From Alloyangia pacifica (GTDB taxonomy: Bacteria; Pseudomonadota; Alphaproteobacteria; Rhodobacterales; Rhodobacteraceae): a stretch of DNA of 64,000 bases. Below, in pieces: positions 36,847-48,797 of the stretch (positions within the stretch are counted from its first letter, which is position 1; each line of letters starts with the position of its first letter). The DNA is taken from NCBI RefSeq assembly GCF_020524285.1, contig NZ_JAIVKX010000012.1:124001-188000 (forward strand). The letters run 5' to 3'. The notes beneath the pieces were generated by a model, which ran no database searches, was not told where the DNA came from, and was given only the letters and a program-made list of their open reading frames with translations. The translations under genes and the position numbers were made by a program.

Positions 36847-38079
36847 TCAGTTGGCCGCGTCCAGCCCCGCGAGGCGGCGCTCGCGCCGGATCACCAGCAG
36901 GATCGAGATCACCGAGCCCACAGAGGTGCTCAGCATGAGCCAGAGCAGCGGCCAGGCGCCGGTGCCGGGCTGCAGCAGCGCGCCCGCCAGCGCCGAGAGC
37001 GCCGCGCCGCCGCCGATCATGATCGCCCCGCCGAGGCCCGATGCGGTGCCGGCCAGATGCGGGCGCACCGACAGGGTGCCCGCCGTGGCGTTGGGGATGG
37101 TCATGCCGTTGCCGAGGCCGACGAGGCTCATGAAGCCGAAGAAGATCAGCGCCGAGCCGCCGTCGGTCAGCGCGAAGGTGAGCAGCGCCGCGGCGAGACC
37201 GGCTGCCAGGATCAGCGAGCCCCAGAGGATCATGCGGTTGAGCCCGACCCTGGCCGAATATTTTCCCGAGATCCAATTGCCGAGGAAATAGCCGACGGCA
37301 GGGGCGCCGAAGTGCACACCCAGCGACGCCGGGCTCAGGCCGAAGACCTCGGAGCCAACGAAGGGTGCCCCGCCGAGGTAGGAAAAGAAGGCGCCCGAGG
37401 AGAGCGCGCAGGCCAGGGCGTAGCCCCAGAAGCGCGGGCTCTTGAGCAGTTCGGGATACTCGCGGAACTGTGCGGCCAGCGACAGGCCGCTGGCGGTCGA
37501 GGTCTCGCCGAGGTCGCGCCAGCTCAGCCAGAACACCGCGCCGCCGAGGAGGAACAGCATCCAGAAGATCGACTTCCAGCCCATGAGCTCGCCGAGCGCG
37601 CCGCCGATCACCGGGCCGACCATCGGCACCACGGCCACGCCCATGGTGACATAGGCGATCATCGAGGCGGCCTCTTCCTGGCCGACCATGTCGCGCACCA
37701 CCGCGCGGCTCAGCACCATGGCGGTGACGATCACCGCCTGGCACATGCGGAACAGCAGGAAGAGCGTGACGTCCGTCGCGAAGATGCAGCCCAGCGTTGC
37801 CAGCATGAACAGCGCGACGCCCCACAGAATCACCGGCCGGCGTCCGAGCTTGTCCGAGACCGGCCCGATCACCACCTGCAGCGCCGCGTTGACCCCGAGA
37901 TAAATCGCCACCGAAAGCTGCATCAGCCGGTATTCGGTCTCAAAATACGCCGTCATCTGCGGCAATGACGGCAGAAAGACGTTCATTGCCAGAGCCGAGA
38001 GTCCCGCCAGCAGGACAAGGGTGGCAAGATGAGGAGGGGTCGAGGGGTCGAGAAAGCGCCCGCGCGAAGATGTGCTCAT
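36847..38079 (-). CDS. Bcr/CflA-family MFS transporter
   Basis: 410 residues with about twelve membrane helices. The MFS loop motif is seen as GPVSDKLGRRPVILWGVALF, and the DHA1 signature region as RAVVRDMVGQEEAASMI, both typical of Bcr/CflA drug or sulfonamide/bicyclomycin exporters. The actual substrate is unknown. It is divergent from pccB with the TTTGC-rich region between them, and reads towards scfR, so it may be under the same regulator (inference). Confidence 0.86.
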   Translation of the reverse strand: MSTSSRGRFLDPSTPPHLATLVLLAGLSALAMNVFLPSLPQMTAYFETEYRLMQLSVAIYLGVNAALQVVIGPVSDKLGRRPVILWGVALFMLATLGCIFATDVTLFLLFRMCQAVIVTAMVLSRAVVRDMVGQEEAASMIAYVTMGVAVVPMVGPVIGGALGELMGWKSIFWMLFLLGGAVFWLSWRDLGETSTASGLSLAAQFREYPELLKSPRFWGYALACALSSGAFFSYLGGAPFVGSEVFGLSPASLGVHFGAPAVGYFLGNWISGKYSARVGLNRMILWGSLILAAGLAAALLTFALTDGGSALIFFGFMSLVGLGNGMTIPNATAGTLSVRPHLAGTASGLGGAIMIGGGAALSALAGALLQPGTGAWPLLWLMLSTSVGSVISILLVIRRERRLAGLDAAN

Positions 38080-38139
38080 GAGTTTCCCGTAGGCCGGGTT
38101 TCACGCAAAGTCTACGTGTATCACTTTTGTGAGACGATA

Positions 38140-38192
38140 TTTGCGAGTTTGCTATTTGCTGGCTGGGGTATTTTCAGAATTTGCAAATTTGC
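38140..38192. promoter_or_regulatory. Candidate ScfR/PccR operator cluster upstream of pccB
   Basis: Five TTTGC words in the same orientation: TTTGC-GAG-TTTGC (38140-38152), TTTGC (38155-38159) and TTTGC-AAA-TTTGC (38180-38192). The last contains the palindrome GCAAATTTGC. They lie 64-116 bp upstream of the pccB ATG, in the divergent promoter with the transporter gene. PccR of R. sphaeroides is reported to recognise TTTGCAAA repeats. Confidence 0.68.
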
Positions 38193-38255
38193 CGAATTTG
38201 ACTTGAGCGGTCGGTCCCCCACTGTATGGTCCCGGGCAAACGGAGAGGACTGGCC

Positions 38256-39788
<1,533 letters not shown>

Positions 39789-39800
39789 CCGGAGGCTCCG

Positions 39801-40139
39801 ATGCAGGTGAAGGGATGGCACATGCAGCGCGAGGGCGAGGTGGTGACCCTGGCCCGGCGCAGCCCGGCGCGCTTCGACCTGAGGGTCGAGACGCTGCTGC
39901 CGCCGGTGGCCCGGCTCGAGCGGCTGGCGCATCAGGTGCGGCAGGACATGTGGCGGGCCCTGCGCGACCTGCGTGGTTTCGCGCCGGTGGTGCGGGTGCA
40001 GCCCTGCGCCGGCGGGGTGACCGTCGAGGCGGGCGGCGAAGTGGCCGGAGCCTTGCCGCGCAAGGTGGTCGAGGCGCGCATCGCCGAAGTTCTGGAAGAC
40101 CGAGGCAACCGGGCGCGCTGGGTGACCTGGGCGGCCTGA
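39801..40139 (+). CDS. Small basic hypothetical protein between pccB and pccA
   Basis: 112 residues, no signal peptide or membrane helix. It is arginine-rich (VTLARRSPARFDLRVETLLP; ARLERLAHQVRQDMWRALRD) with a glycine-containing core (VVRVQPCAGGVTVEAGGEVA). GGAGG precedes the ATG, 12 bp after pccB, so it is cotranscribed with it. I do not recognise a family. Its tight linkage suggests a role tied to the carboxylase or simply operon carriage. Confidence 0.65.
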   Translation: MQVKGWHMQREGEVVTLARRSPARFDLRVETLLPPVARLERLAHQVRQDMWRALRDLRGFAPVVRVQPCAGGVTVEAGGEVAGALPRKVVEARIAEVLEDRGNRARWVTWAA

Positions 40140-40173
40140 GCGGCCGCGAAGGATGAGGAATGGGGAGATCCTT

Positions 40174-40575
40174 GTGACGAGGGTGAGGAGAAACGGGATT
40201 CTGGCTCTGGCGCTTGCCATGACGCCGGGCCTGGCCACGGCGCAGGAGGAGAGCGCCGTGGCAGTGCCCTCGGGCATGCCCGTCACCTTCTACGAGGCTC
40301 TGGCGGAATCGGCGACGGTGCAGCGTTTCCGCTTTCTCGCGCCGCAGATCGGAGGCGCCGCCCCCCGCAGCTTCGACGAGGTCGCCGCCGACATGCAGCA
40401 CCTGTGTGACAGCTTCGCGCTGCCGCGAGTCGGGCAGTCGGGGGTGATTCCGGAGCTCATCGTGATCTCGTTCATGGCCGAGCCGGTCGATGCCGGCGTC
40501 ATGTCGCCGGAAATCCGCCAATACTTCGAGGCCTATAGCCCCCGAAACGGGGCCTGTGTCTGGGAGGCGTTCTGA
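40174..40575 (+). CDS. DUF6497-like secreted protein
   Basis: 133 residues from a GTG with GGGGAGA six bases upstream; an in-frame ATG at 40153 is less well placed. The signal peptide is VRRNGILALALAMTPGLATA. The mature part (VPSGMPVTFYEALAESATVQ; RFRFLAPQIGGAAPRSFDEV; LCDSFALPRVGQSGVIPELI; ISFMAEPVDAGVMSPEIRQY) fits the Rhodobacteraceae DUF6497 family with two conserved cysteines. Function unknown. Confidence 0.72.
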   Translation: MTRVRRNGILALALAMTPGLATAQEESAVAVPSGMPVTFYEALAESATVQRFRFLAPQIGGAAPRSFDEVAADMQHLCDSFALPRVGQSGVIPELIVISFMAEPVDAGVMSPEIRQYFEAYSPRNGACVWEAF

Positions 40576-40657
40576 TGTTGTTCTCTGAATGCGCGGAAAT
40601 CCGCTCAGATTCTCCCTGTTTTCAGCCGTCGGATCGGGAAAATTTGCCGGCGAAGCG

Positions 40658-40682
40658 AGTTACGTATTTCTTTTTCGTAACT
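40658..40682. promoter_or_regulatory. Inverted repeat upstream of a small lipoprotein gene
   Basis: AGTTACG / CGTAACT separated by 11 AT-rich bases, about 107 bp before the small lipoprotein ATG. TATGTT eight bases downstream could be a -10 element, so the dyad would overlap the promoter as an operator. Pattern only. Confidence 0.35.
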
Positions 40683-40789
40683 TGCGCTATGTTGGGAGGA
40701 GATTGCGAACATGCAGTCGAAACACCCGAACGAGGGCGGGGCGGGCCGAGAGGTTCCGTTAGTCCTGAAGAATCTGACAGGAGAATAAG

Positions 40790-40933
40790 ATGTCCAAGAG
40801 CATCCAACTGCTTGCAATGCTTGGCTTCGTCGCAACCCTTTCCGCTTGCGGCGGCCAGCAGGAAGAAGAATACGTGGTCGTGGATCCGGAGCCCGTTACC
40901 GCGGAGCCCGTCTACACCGGCAAGTACAAGTAA
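40790..40933 (+). CDS. Very short lipoprotein (47 aa)
   Basis: The small frame MSKSIQLLAMLGFVATLSAC continues GGQQEEEYVVVDPEPVTAEP and VYTGKYK. The lipobox LSAC predicts acylation, leaving a 28-residue acidic mature peptide. AGGAGA lies seven bases before the ATG, and a hairpin with a TTCG loop follows the stop. It belongs to the small envelope genes between pccB and pccA. Function unknown. Confidence 0.75.
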   Translation: MSKSIQLLAMLGFVATLSACGGQQEEEYVVVDPEPVTAEPVYTGKYK

Positions 40934-40942
40934 CTTGTCGCC

Positions 40943-40966
40943 GGGACGGGCCTTCGGGTCCGTCCC
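40943..40966 (+). terminator. TTCG-loop hairpin after the 47-aa lipoprotein gene
   Basis: GGGACGGGCC-TTCG-GGTCCGTCCC, a ten-base stem with one G-T pair and a stable UUCG tetraloop, 10 bp after the stop. No U-run follows. Confidence 0.55.
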
Positions 40967-41035
40967 GCACTCCCGGCCCCGCAGGGCCGTTCTTCACCGC
41001 CCGCTTCCACGGGCCCTTATAGAGGGGGGCCCGGT

Positions 41036-41398
41036 ATGCTGAAGCACCGCGGCTTTCCGAGCCGACTTCCCGGCACGGACTTTCAATTCACCATCCGCCG
41101 AGCGAACCCCAAGGGGATCACCGCCATCATCCGGCGGGAGCGTTACCGCGACCGCAAGGCGGCGGACAAACGCGCCGATCTGGCCTTCATGGCCTCGCTC
41201 TGGGCGCATTTCGGCACCGAACCTTTCGAACGCGGTAATCTCGACGCTGGACGGCTGTCCTGGCTCTTCGGCCGCGAGGTTCTGCCCTACGACGATCCCT
41301 TCGACCCCGAGAGCTATGATGCGATGCTCGTGATCGACGAGAACGCGGCGCGGGCCTCCTTCCCCGAAGCTTTCGACGAGAACGACGAATGGGCGTAA
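41036..41398 (+). CDS. Hypothetical protein, 120 aa
   Basis: A soluble protein with a basic first half (FTIRRANPKGITAIIRRERY; RDRKAADKRADLAFMASLWA) and an acidic C-terminus (LPYDDPFDPESYDAMLVIDE; FPEAFDENDEWA). AGAGGGGG precedes the ATG by about eight bases. No family recognised. It sits among the small genes between pccB and pccA. Confidence 0.55.
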   Translation: MLKHRGFPSRLPGTDFQFTIRRANPKGITAIIRRERYRDRKAADKRADLAFMASLWAHFGTEPFERGNLDAGRLSWLFGREVLPYDDPFDPESYDAMLVIDENAARASFPEAFDENDEWA

Positions 41399-41858
41399 AC
41401 TCGCCTTCCCTTTCGCGCCATGCGCGGAAAGAGGCCGGTCGGGCCTATCCTTTTGGATATGGCTTTGACCGTGCCGGCGAGTCGTGCACTCTTAAGTTGT
41501 TGCGGGCAATGACGCATCCATCGGCTGCGGCCATTGCTCACCGTTACCCTTCCCCTCGCGGGCGTTGCGGCACATCCCCTGACCGCGCGCCCGCTTCTTT
41601 TCTTTCGGGCAACGACCGTTCAAATCACACCCGCCCCAGCCAGCGACAGGCCGCGCCCTGCCGCGTCCGGCGTGCAGCGCGCCACCGCATGTCGTTGCGT
41701 CAGGCAGGGCGCGGATTGGCGGCGTTGCGCCCGCAGGCCCCCCGGTCTCGGCGGAGTGGCGCCGACCTTTTCGAAAAATCGAAAGGTCTATGGAACCTTC
41801 ACCATTTTCGTGGCGTTGAGTGGCAAGTTCGACTTACACAAAACGGGGAGTTTCCCAC
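41399..41858. other. 460-bp intergenic region, mostly unassigned
   Basis: No supported gene. It contains an imperfect inverted repeat GACCTTTTCGA / TCGAAAGGTC (41764-41788) about 70 bp before the next lipoprotein gene, which could be an operator or attenuator. Otherwise I see nothing recognisable. Confidence 0.4.
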
Positions 41859-42065
41859 ATGCAAAACGTTGTCCGTATTCTCGCTGTGCTTGGTGTCTTT
41901 GGCGTCGCCGCCTGTGAGAACTCCGACCTCAGCCGCGCCGGCATTGGCGCAGGCAGCGGCTACCTCATCGACCGCGCCGTCGGTGGTGACGGCATGGTCG
42001 GCGCAGCCGTCGGTGCAACTGCTGGTGTCGTCTGCGACGACGTTACGCCGCAATACTGCAACTGA
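41859..42065 (+). CDS. Short glycine-zipper lipoprotein (68 aa)
   Basis: Lipoprotein signal MQNVVRILAVLGVFGVAAC followed by NSDLSRAGIGAGSGYLIDRA and VGGDGMVGAAVGATAGVVCD, a glycine-zipper pattern like small outer-membrane lipoproteins (OsmB/SlyB type). It ends DDVTPQYCN with a cysteine pair. GGGAG lies eight bases upstream of the ATG. A strong terminator follows, so it is probably its own transcription unit upstream of pccA. Confidence 0.75.
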   Translation: MQNVVRILAVLGVFGVAACENSDLSRAGIGAGSGYLIDRAVGGDGMVGAAVGATAGVVCDDVTPQYCN

Positions 42066-42119
42066 TCTGACGCAAGATTGCGGCGGCCTGGGCCGCACGC
42101 AAACTTACACGTCCAAGAG

Positions 42120-42153
42120 GGCCATCGGAGCGTTTCGCTCCGGTGGCCTTTTT
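42120..42153 (+). terminator. Rho-independent terminator before pccA
   Basis: 13-bp stem GGCCATCGGAGCG / CGCTCCGGTGGCC (one wobble) with a TTT loop and a five-T tract, 54 bp after the lipoprotein stop. pccA therefore likely needs its own promoter in the following 90 bp or depends on readthrough. Confidence 0.85.
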
Positions 42154-42245
42154 GCTGTGCGCGGCCGCCCCGGCGTGTCGCGCACGGCCCTGCCTCACGC
42201 CCAAGCGCCGACCGCCGGCCAAGAAACGCAACGAAAGGGACAGAC

Positions 42246-44246
<2,001 letters not shown>

Positions 44247-44333
44247 TCCCATGGCGCGGGAGGGGCACATGGCGGCACGGAGGGTGGGGGCGATGCGCCC
44301 CGGCCTGCCTGCTGCCGTCTGCCTCTCCGGCCC

Positions 44334-44798
44334 TTACGGCTCGCGCAGCGCGTCGCGACGGTCGCGGACTTCCTGCTGGCGCAGCGGCTGCTTGTCGATC
44401 GAGCGGGTGATCTCGCGCACGTCCCACGGGCTGGCCTTGCGGATGATGACCGAGCCGTCCTTGGCCAGCTGCATCAACATGAAGCCGCGCGGCCGCATGG
44501 CGCGGCGGATCGGGCTGCGCGCCGCGGGGTCGGTGTCGGTGATCACCACCACGTCGCGGTCGACCAGCGCGTCGAGCCGTTCGGTGATCAGCTGCATCTG
44601 CTGCACGTATCGCGGGTCGCTGGGATTGTCGGCAAAGACCAGCAGCGGGCGCTTGAGCCAGAGAAACGCGTCGAGCGTGGTCTCGCCCGCCGGGCGGATC
44701 GGCTCGTCGAGGCTGGGCGTTTCGGCGCCCTGCGCCGCTCCGATCCCGGCGGTGAGCGTGAAAAAACCGATCAGGGCGAGGGCGGTACGGCGCATCAT
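44334..44798 (-). CDS. DUF4174 domain-containing exported protein
   Basis: About 154 residues with a signal peptide (RRTALALIGFFTLTAGIGAA). The mature part (LDAFLWLKRPLLVFADNPSD; LITERLDALVDRDVVVITDT; RPRGFMLMQLAKDGSVIIRK; PWDVREITRSIDKQPLRQQE) matches DUF4174, a thioredoxin-fold-like family without the CxxC pair. Two adjacent ATGs occur and the ribosome site is weak, so the start could be a few codons off. It is encoded opposite to pccA and the mutase. Function unknown. Confidence 0.75.
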   Translation of the reverse strand: MMRRTALALIGFFTLTAGIGAAQGAETPSLDEPIRPAGETTLDAFLWLKRPLLVFADNPSDPRYVQQMQLITERLDALVDRDVVVITDTDPAARSPIRRAMRPRGFMLMQLAKDGSVIIRKASPWDVREITRSIDKQPLRQQEVRDRRDALREP

Positions 44799-45130
44799 GC
44801 TTCCAGATATAGGCATGGTTGGCGTGGCTGCACAGGGCTTGATGACCGACTGTGCCAATTTTTCGCGGCGCGGCGATCTGGCGCTTTGGCGCCCGCGGGC
44901 ATCGGAAGAAGGGCAGCCGGATGCGGTCGGCATACCGCGCGGAGCTCGAAGGCCGCGGCGCCACCCCACGGGCGGGCGCCGGACCGGCTTGGGCTGCAAT
45001 GGCGCCGCCAAGTCCCGCGCCGGACAGATTTCAACCACCGCGCGCCCCCGGCGCGACGGATGACGCACGACAGGGGCGCGCGCACCGGGACCGCCCGGCG
45101 ACTGGCCCGCAGAGGAGAGAGGACGAGACG
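44799..45130. other. 330-bp region upstream of methylmalonyl-CoA mutase
   Basis: The mutase frame is open through much of this stretch, but the upstream residues do not resemble the family. I looked for cobalamin-riboswitch landmarks and did not find a convincing set. A small hairpin GGCGC-TTT-GGCGCC-like element occurs near 44880. It otherwise holds the divergent promoters of the DUF4174 and mutase genes. Confidence 0.35.
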
Positions 45131-47266
45131 ATGACGGCGAAGAAGGACGATTGGCGCCAGCTCGCAGAGAAGGAACTGCGCGGACGGCCGCTGGACGATC
45201 TGACCTGGCACACGCTCGAGGGGATCGACGTGCAGCCGCTCTATACCGCCGAGGACACGGCGGAGCTGCCGCACATGGGCACGCTGCCGGGCTTCGGGCC
45301 CTTCACCCGCGGGGTGAAGGCGACCATGTACGCGGGCCGTCCCTGGACCATCCGGCAATACGCGGGCTTCTCCACCGCCGAGGAGTCGAACGCCTTCTAC
45401 CGCAAGGCGCTGGCAGCGGGGCAGCAGGGGGTCTCGGTGGCCTTCGATCTGGCCACCCACCGCGGCTATGACAGCGACCATCCACGCGTGGTCGGTGACG
45501 TCGGCAAGGCGGGCGTCGCCATCGACAGCGTCGAGGATATGAAGATCCTCTTCGACGGCATCCCGCTCGACAAGATTTCCGTCTCGATGACCATGAACGG
45601 CGCGGTGATCCCGATCCTCGCCAGCTTCATCGTCGTGGGCGAGGAACAGGGCCACGACCGCGCCGTGCTCTCGGGGACCATCCAGAACGACATCCTCAAG
45701 GAGTTCATGGTCCGCAACACTTACATCTATCCGCCCGAGCCCTCGATGCGGATCATCTCGGACATCATCGAGTACACCTCGAACGAGATGCCGAAGTTCA
45801 ACTCGATCTCGATCTCCGGCTACCACATGCAGGAGGCCGGGGCGAACCTCGTCCAGGAATTGGCCTACACTCTGGCGGACGGGCGCGAATACGTGCGCGC
45901 GGCGATCGAGGCGGGCATGGATGTCGACAAATTCGCCGGGCGGCTGTCGTTCTTCTTCGCCATCGGCATGAACTTCTTCATGGAGGCCGCCAAGCTGCGC
46001 GCCGCGCGCACGCTCTGGCACCGCATCATGACCGAGTTCGGCGCCAAGTCCGACCGCTCGAAGATGCTGCGCACCCACTGCCAGACCTCGGGCGTGAGCT
46101 TGCAGGAGCAGGACCCCTACAACAACGTCATCCGCACCGCCTACGAGGCGATGAGCGCGGTGCTCGGCGGCACACAGTCGCTGCACACCAACGCGCTCGA
46201 CGAGGCGATTGCGCTGCCCACCGAGTTCTCGGCCCGGATCGCGCGCAACACCCAGCTCATCCTGCAGGAAGAGACCGGGGTGACCAATGTGGTCGATCCG
46301 CTGGCGGGCTCCTACTACGTGGAGAGCCTCACCAACGAGCTGATCGAGAAGGCCTGGGCGCTGATCGAGGAGGTCGAGGAAATGGGCGGCATGACCAAGG
46401 CCGTGGCCTCCGGCATGCCCAAGCTGCGCATCGAGGAGACCGCGGCCCGCCGTCAGGCGCAGATCGACCGCGGCGACGAGGTGATCGTCGGGGTCAACAA
46501 GTACCGCAAGGACAAGGAAGACCCGATCGACATTCTCGACATCGACAATGCCAAGGTGCGCGACAGCCAGGTCGCGCGGCTGGAAAAGGTCCGTGCCGAG
46601 CGGGATCAGGCGAAATGCGACGCGGCGCTGGCCGAGCTGGAGCGGCGCGCGAAGGAGGGCGGCAACCTCTTGGAAGCCGCGGTCGAAGCCGCCCGTGCGC
46701 GGGCCTCTGTCGGAGAGATTTCCATGGCCATGGAAAAGGAATTCGGGCGTCACCGCGCCGAGGTGAAGACCCTCGCCGGGGTCTATGGCGCGGCCTACGA
46801 GGGCGACGAGGGCTTCGCCCAGATCCAGAAGGACGTCGAGAGCTTCGCCGAGGCCGAAGGCCGTCGCCCGCGCATGCTGGTAGTGAAGATGGGGCAGGAC
46901 GGCCACGATCGCGGCGCCAAGGTCATCGCCACCGCCTTTGCCGACATCGGTTTCGACGTCGACGTCGGCCCGCTGTTCCAGACCCCGGAAGAGGCGGCGC
47001 AGGACGCCATCGACAACGACGTGCACATCGTCGGCATCTCGTCGCAGGCCGCCGGTCACAAGACGCTCGCGCCGCAACTGGTGCAGGCGCTGAAGGAGCA
47101 GGGGGCCGAGGACATCATCGTGATCTGCGGCGGGGTGATCCCGCACCAGGACTACGAGTTCCTCTACAAGGCCGGGGTGAAGGCGATCTTCGGTCCGGGC
47201 ACCAATATCCCCTCCGCGGCCAAGGAGATCCTTGGCCTCATCGGCGCGCCGCGCGCGGCGGAATGA
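45131..47266 (+). CDS. Methylmalonyl-CoA mutase (adenosylcobalamin-dependent)
   Basis: 711 residues, the single-chain (catalytic) type. It converts (R)-methylmalonyl-CoA to succinyl-CoA, completing propionyl-CoA assimilation begun by PccAB. The TIM-barrel domain contains [56 protein letters not shown] and [19 protein letters not shown]. The C-terminal B12 domain has the cobalt-ligand His592 in [14 protein letters not shown] and [16 protein letters not shown]-rich sequence precedes the ATG. The methylmalonyl-CoA epimerase gene is not in this window. Confidence 0.95.
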   Translation: MTAKKDDWRQLAEKELRGRPLDDLTWHTLEGIDVQPLYTAEDTAELPHMGTLPGFGPFTRGVKATMYAGRPWTIRQYAGFSTAEESNAFYRKALAAGQQGVSVAFDLATHRGYDSDHPRVVGDVGKAGVAIDSVEDMKILFDGIPLDKISVSMTMNGAVIPILASFIVVGEEQGHDRAVLSGTIQNDILKEFMVRNTYIYPPEPSMRIISDIIEYTSNEMPKFNSISISGYHMQEAGANLVQELAYTLADGREYVRAAIEAGMDVDKFAGRLSFFFAIGMNFFMEAAKLRAARTLWHRIMTEFGAKSDRSKMLRTHCQTSGVSLQEQDPYNNVIRTAYEAMSAVLGGTQSLHTNALDEAIALPTEFSARIARNTQLILQEETGVTNVVDPLAGSYYVESLTNELIEKAWALIEEVEEMGGMTKAVASGMPKLRIEETAARRQAQIDRGDEVIVGVNKYRKDKEDPIDILDIDNAKVRDSQVARLEKVRAERDQAKCDAALAELERRAKEGGNLLEAAVEAARARASVGEISMAMEKEFGRHRAEVKTLAGVYGAAYEGDEGFAQIQKDVESFAEAEGRRPRMLVVKMGQDGHDRGAKVIATAFADIGFDVDVGPLFQTPEEAAQDAIDNDVHIVGISSQAAGHKTLAPQLVQALKEQGAEDIIVICGGVIPHQDYEFLYKAGVKAIFGPGTNIPSAAKEILGLIGAPRAAE

Positions 47267-47301
47267 CGGGGCGTCGGCTCACGCGGCCCGCGTGAGCCTT
47301 G

Positions 47302-47324
47302 CTGCCGCCCGTGCAGGGCGGCAG
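47302..47324. terminator. Hairpin between convergent mutase and small lipoprotein genes
   Basis: Nine-base perfect stem CTGCCGCCC / GGGCGGCAG with a five-base loop, 35 bp after the mutase stop and 8 bp from the lipoprotein stop. No U-run is present. Confidence 0.5.
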
Positions 47325-47332
47325 ATGCGTGC

Positions 47333-47416
47333 TCAGATGAAGGGCACGAAGGGCACGCCGCAGGCGGCGAGGCCGAGCGTTGCAGCGAGCATCAGCAGCA
47401 GAGTGCGGGTCTTCAT
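47333..47416 (-). CDS. Minimal lipoprotein (27 aa)
   Basis: MKTRTLLLMLAATLGLAACG followed by VPFVPFI. It has a textbook lipoprotein signal peptide with lipobox LAAC but only nine residues after and including the cysteine. AGGA is about eight bases before the ATG. It is comparable in size to entericidin-type peptides, though without their sequence. It may be a real small envelope peptide. Confidence 0.55.
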   Translation of the reverse strand: MKTRTLLLMLAATLGLAACGVPFVPFI

Positions 47417-47607
47417 CGGGTCTGTCCTTGCCTCGGGGCGCGGTCTTGGCTGCCGCGCCATTCCGCGGCACCCTAGTCGCGGCGCGCGCGATTGACCACC
47501 GCAAGACATCGCTGACCATGCTGCCCCGCAGCAAAGAGCGCCATTTCGCCATTGCACCCCCCGCGCCCCCGGCTATCGTGATCCGATGCAGTCACATCGG
47601 AGGGACG

Positions 47608-48222
47608 ATGCTCGAGCTTGATCACGTGGCGGTTCTTGGCGAGACGCTGGCAGAGGCGGTGAGCCATGCCGAAAGCGCGCTCGGTCAGCCGCTGTCGCCG
47701 GGCGGGGTGCATCCCGATTTCGGCACGCACAACTTCCTGATCGGGCTGGAAGACGAGCTCTACCTCGAGGCCATCGCCGTGGACTTCTCGGCCCCTGCGC
47801 CGGGGCGGGCACGCTGGTTCGGCCTCGACACCTTCTCCGGCCCGCCGCGGCTCGACAAGTGGATTTGCCGGGTGTCCGACATCGACGCGGCGCTGGCGCG
47901 CTTTCCCATGGCCGGCGAGGCGGTCGCCGTCACCCGCGGGTCGCTGAGCTGGAAGATCTCGGTGCCCCGCGACGGGATGCTGCCCTTCGACGGGCTGTTC
48001 CCGGCGCTGATCGAATGGCAGAGCCCTGTACCGCCCGGCGTGTCCCTCGCCGGTGCGGGCACGCGGCTCGAGCAGCTCACCGTCGCCCACCCGCGCGCGG
48101 ACGAGCTTCAGGCGCTGATCGGCCCGGCGCTGACCTCCCCGCAAATCGATTTCGCGGTCGAGGCCAAGCCGGCCCTGCGCGCCACCTTTGCCACGCAGTC
48201 CGGTCGCCGGGTCCTGCAATGA
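47608..48222 (+). CDS. VOC/glyoxalase-like domain protein
   Basis: 204 residues. LELDHVAVLGETLAEAVSHA, GGVHPDFGTHNFLIGLEDEL, YLEAIAVDFSAPAPGRARWF and TRLEQLTVAHP show the Glyoxalase_3-type beta-alpha-beta repeats. His6 and Glu53-like acidic positions could bind a metal. The substrate is unknown. GGAGGG lies five bases before the ATG, and the stop overlaps the next gene (ATGA), so it is cotranslated with a GNAT acetyltransferase. Confidence 0.75.
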   Translation: MLELDHVAVLGETLAEAVSHAESALGQPLSPGGVHPDFGTHNFLIGLEDELYLEAIAVDFSAPAPGRARWFGLDTFSGPPRLDKWICRVSDIDAALARFPMAGEAVAVTRGSLSWKISVPRDGMLPFDGLFPALIEWQSPVPPGVSLAGAGTRLEQLTVAHPRADELQALIGPALTSPQIDFAVEAKPALRATFATQSGRRVLQ

Positions 48223-48698
48223 TCATCCGTCCCGCGACCGCCGGGGATGCCGCCGCCGTGGCGGCGATCTGGAACCCGATCATCGACGACAGCGCCGCCA
48301 CCTTCACCAACCTGCGCAAGACGCCTGAGGGGCTGCAGGCCGACATCGCCGCGCGCGGTCCGGCGTTCCTCGTCGCCGAGGACGCCGGGCTGGTGCTCGG
48401 CTTTGCCACCTTTTTCCAGTTCCGCAGCGGGCCGGGCTACGCGAAGACGCTCGAACACACGGTGATCCTCGGGCCGGCGGCGCGCGGGCGCGGCGTGGGG
48501 CGCGCGTTGATGGAAGCGCTGATGACCGAGGCGCGGGGGCAGGGGGCGCATTGCCTGTTCGCCGGTGTGTCCGGAGAGAACCAGGCAGGCATCGACTTTC
48601 ACGCCGCCCTGGGCTTCCGTGAAATGGCGCGGCTGCCCGAGGTCGGCTTCAAGTTCGGGCGGTGGATGGATCTGGTGCTCATGCAGAAGTTTCTCTGA
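48219..48698 (+). CDS. GNAT N-acetyltransferase, phosphinothricin-acetyltransferase-like
   Basis: 159 residues. MIIRPATAGDAAAVAAIWNP begins the GNAT fold, the acetyl-CoA loop is ILGPAARGRGVGRALMEALM, and HAALGFREMARLPEVGFKFG and RWMDLVLMQK give the pattern of the Pat/YncA subfamily, whose members acetylate small amines or amino-acid analogues. Real substrate unknown. It overlaps the VOC gene by four bases. Confidence 0.85.
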   Translation: MIIRPATAGDAAAVAAIWNPIIDDSAATFTNLRKTPEGLQADIAARGPAFLVAEDAGLVLGFATFFQFRSGPGYAKTLEHTVILGPAARGRGVGRALMEALMTEARGQGAHCLFAGVSGENQAGIDFHAALGFREMARLPEVGFKFGRWMDLVLMQKFL

Positions 48699-48797
48699 CG
48701 GGCGCCGGTGCCACGATCCGCTGACACCGCACAGAATTTTTCGTGACTTCTCGGTTGTCGCACTGACAGTTGCCGCATTGCCGCGTAAACTGGCGCC

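Noticed and set aside
38161-38180. A fifth copy of the modular intergenic repeat in the pccB promoter (GGGGTATTTTCAGAA)
   Set aside because: Only a short string resembles the sequence near 3340; neither the left nor the right box of the repeat is present.
40575-41042. Plus-strand frame beginning at the DUF6497 stop
   Set aside because: It overlaps the well-supported 47-aa lipoprotein gene in another phase and has no family features.
44852-45130. N-terminal extension of methylmalonyl-CoA mutase
   Set aside because: The frame is open, but the residues are unlike the family, while the ATG at 45131 has a purine-rich site and gives the standard length.
44799-45130. Possible cobalamin riboswitch before the B12-dependent mutase
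   Set aside because: I looked for the conserved box near the 3' side and the paired core and did not find a convincing set. A covariance-model search would be decisive.
44795-47146. Long minus-strand open frame opposite methylmalonyl-CoA mutase
   Set aside because: It is a shadow of the mutase gene, rich in His, Asp, Val and Leu with no motif and no ribosome site.
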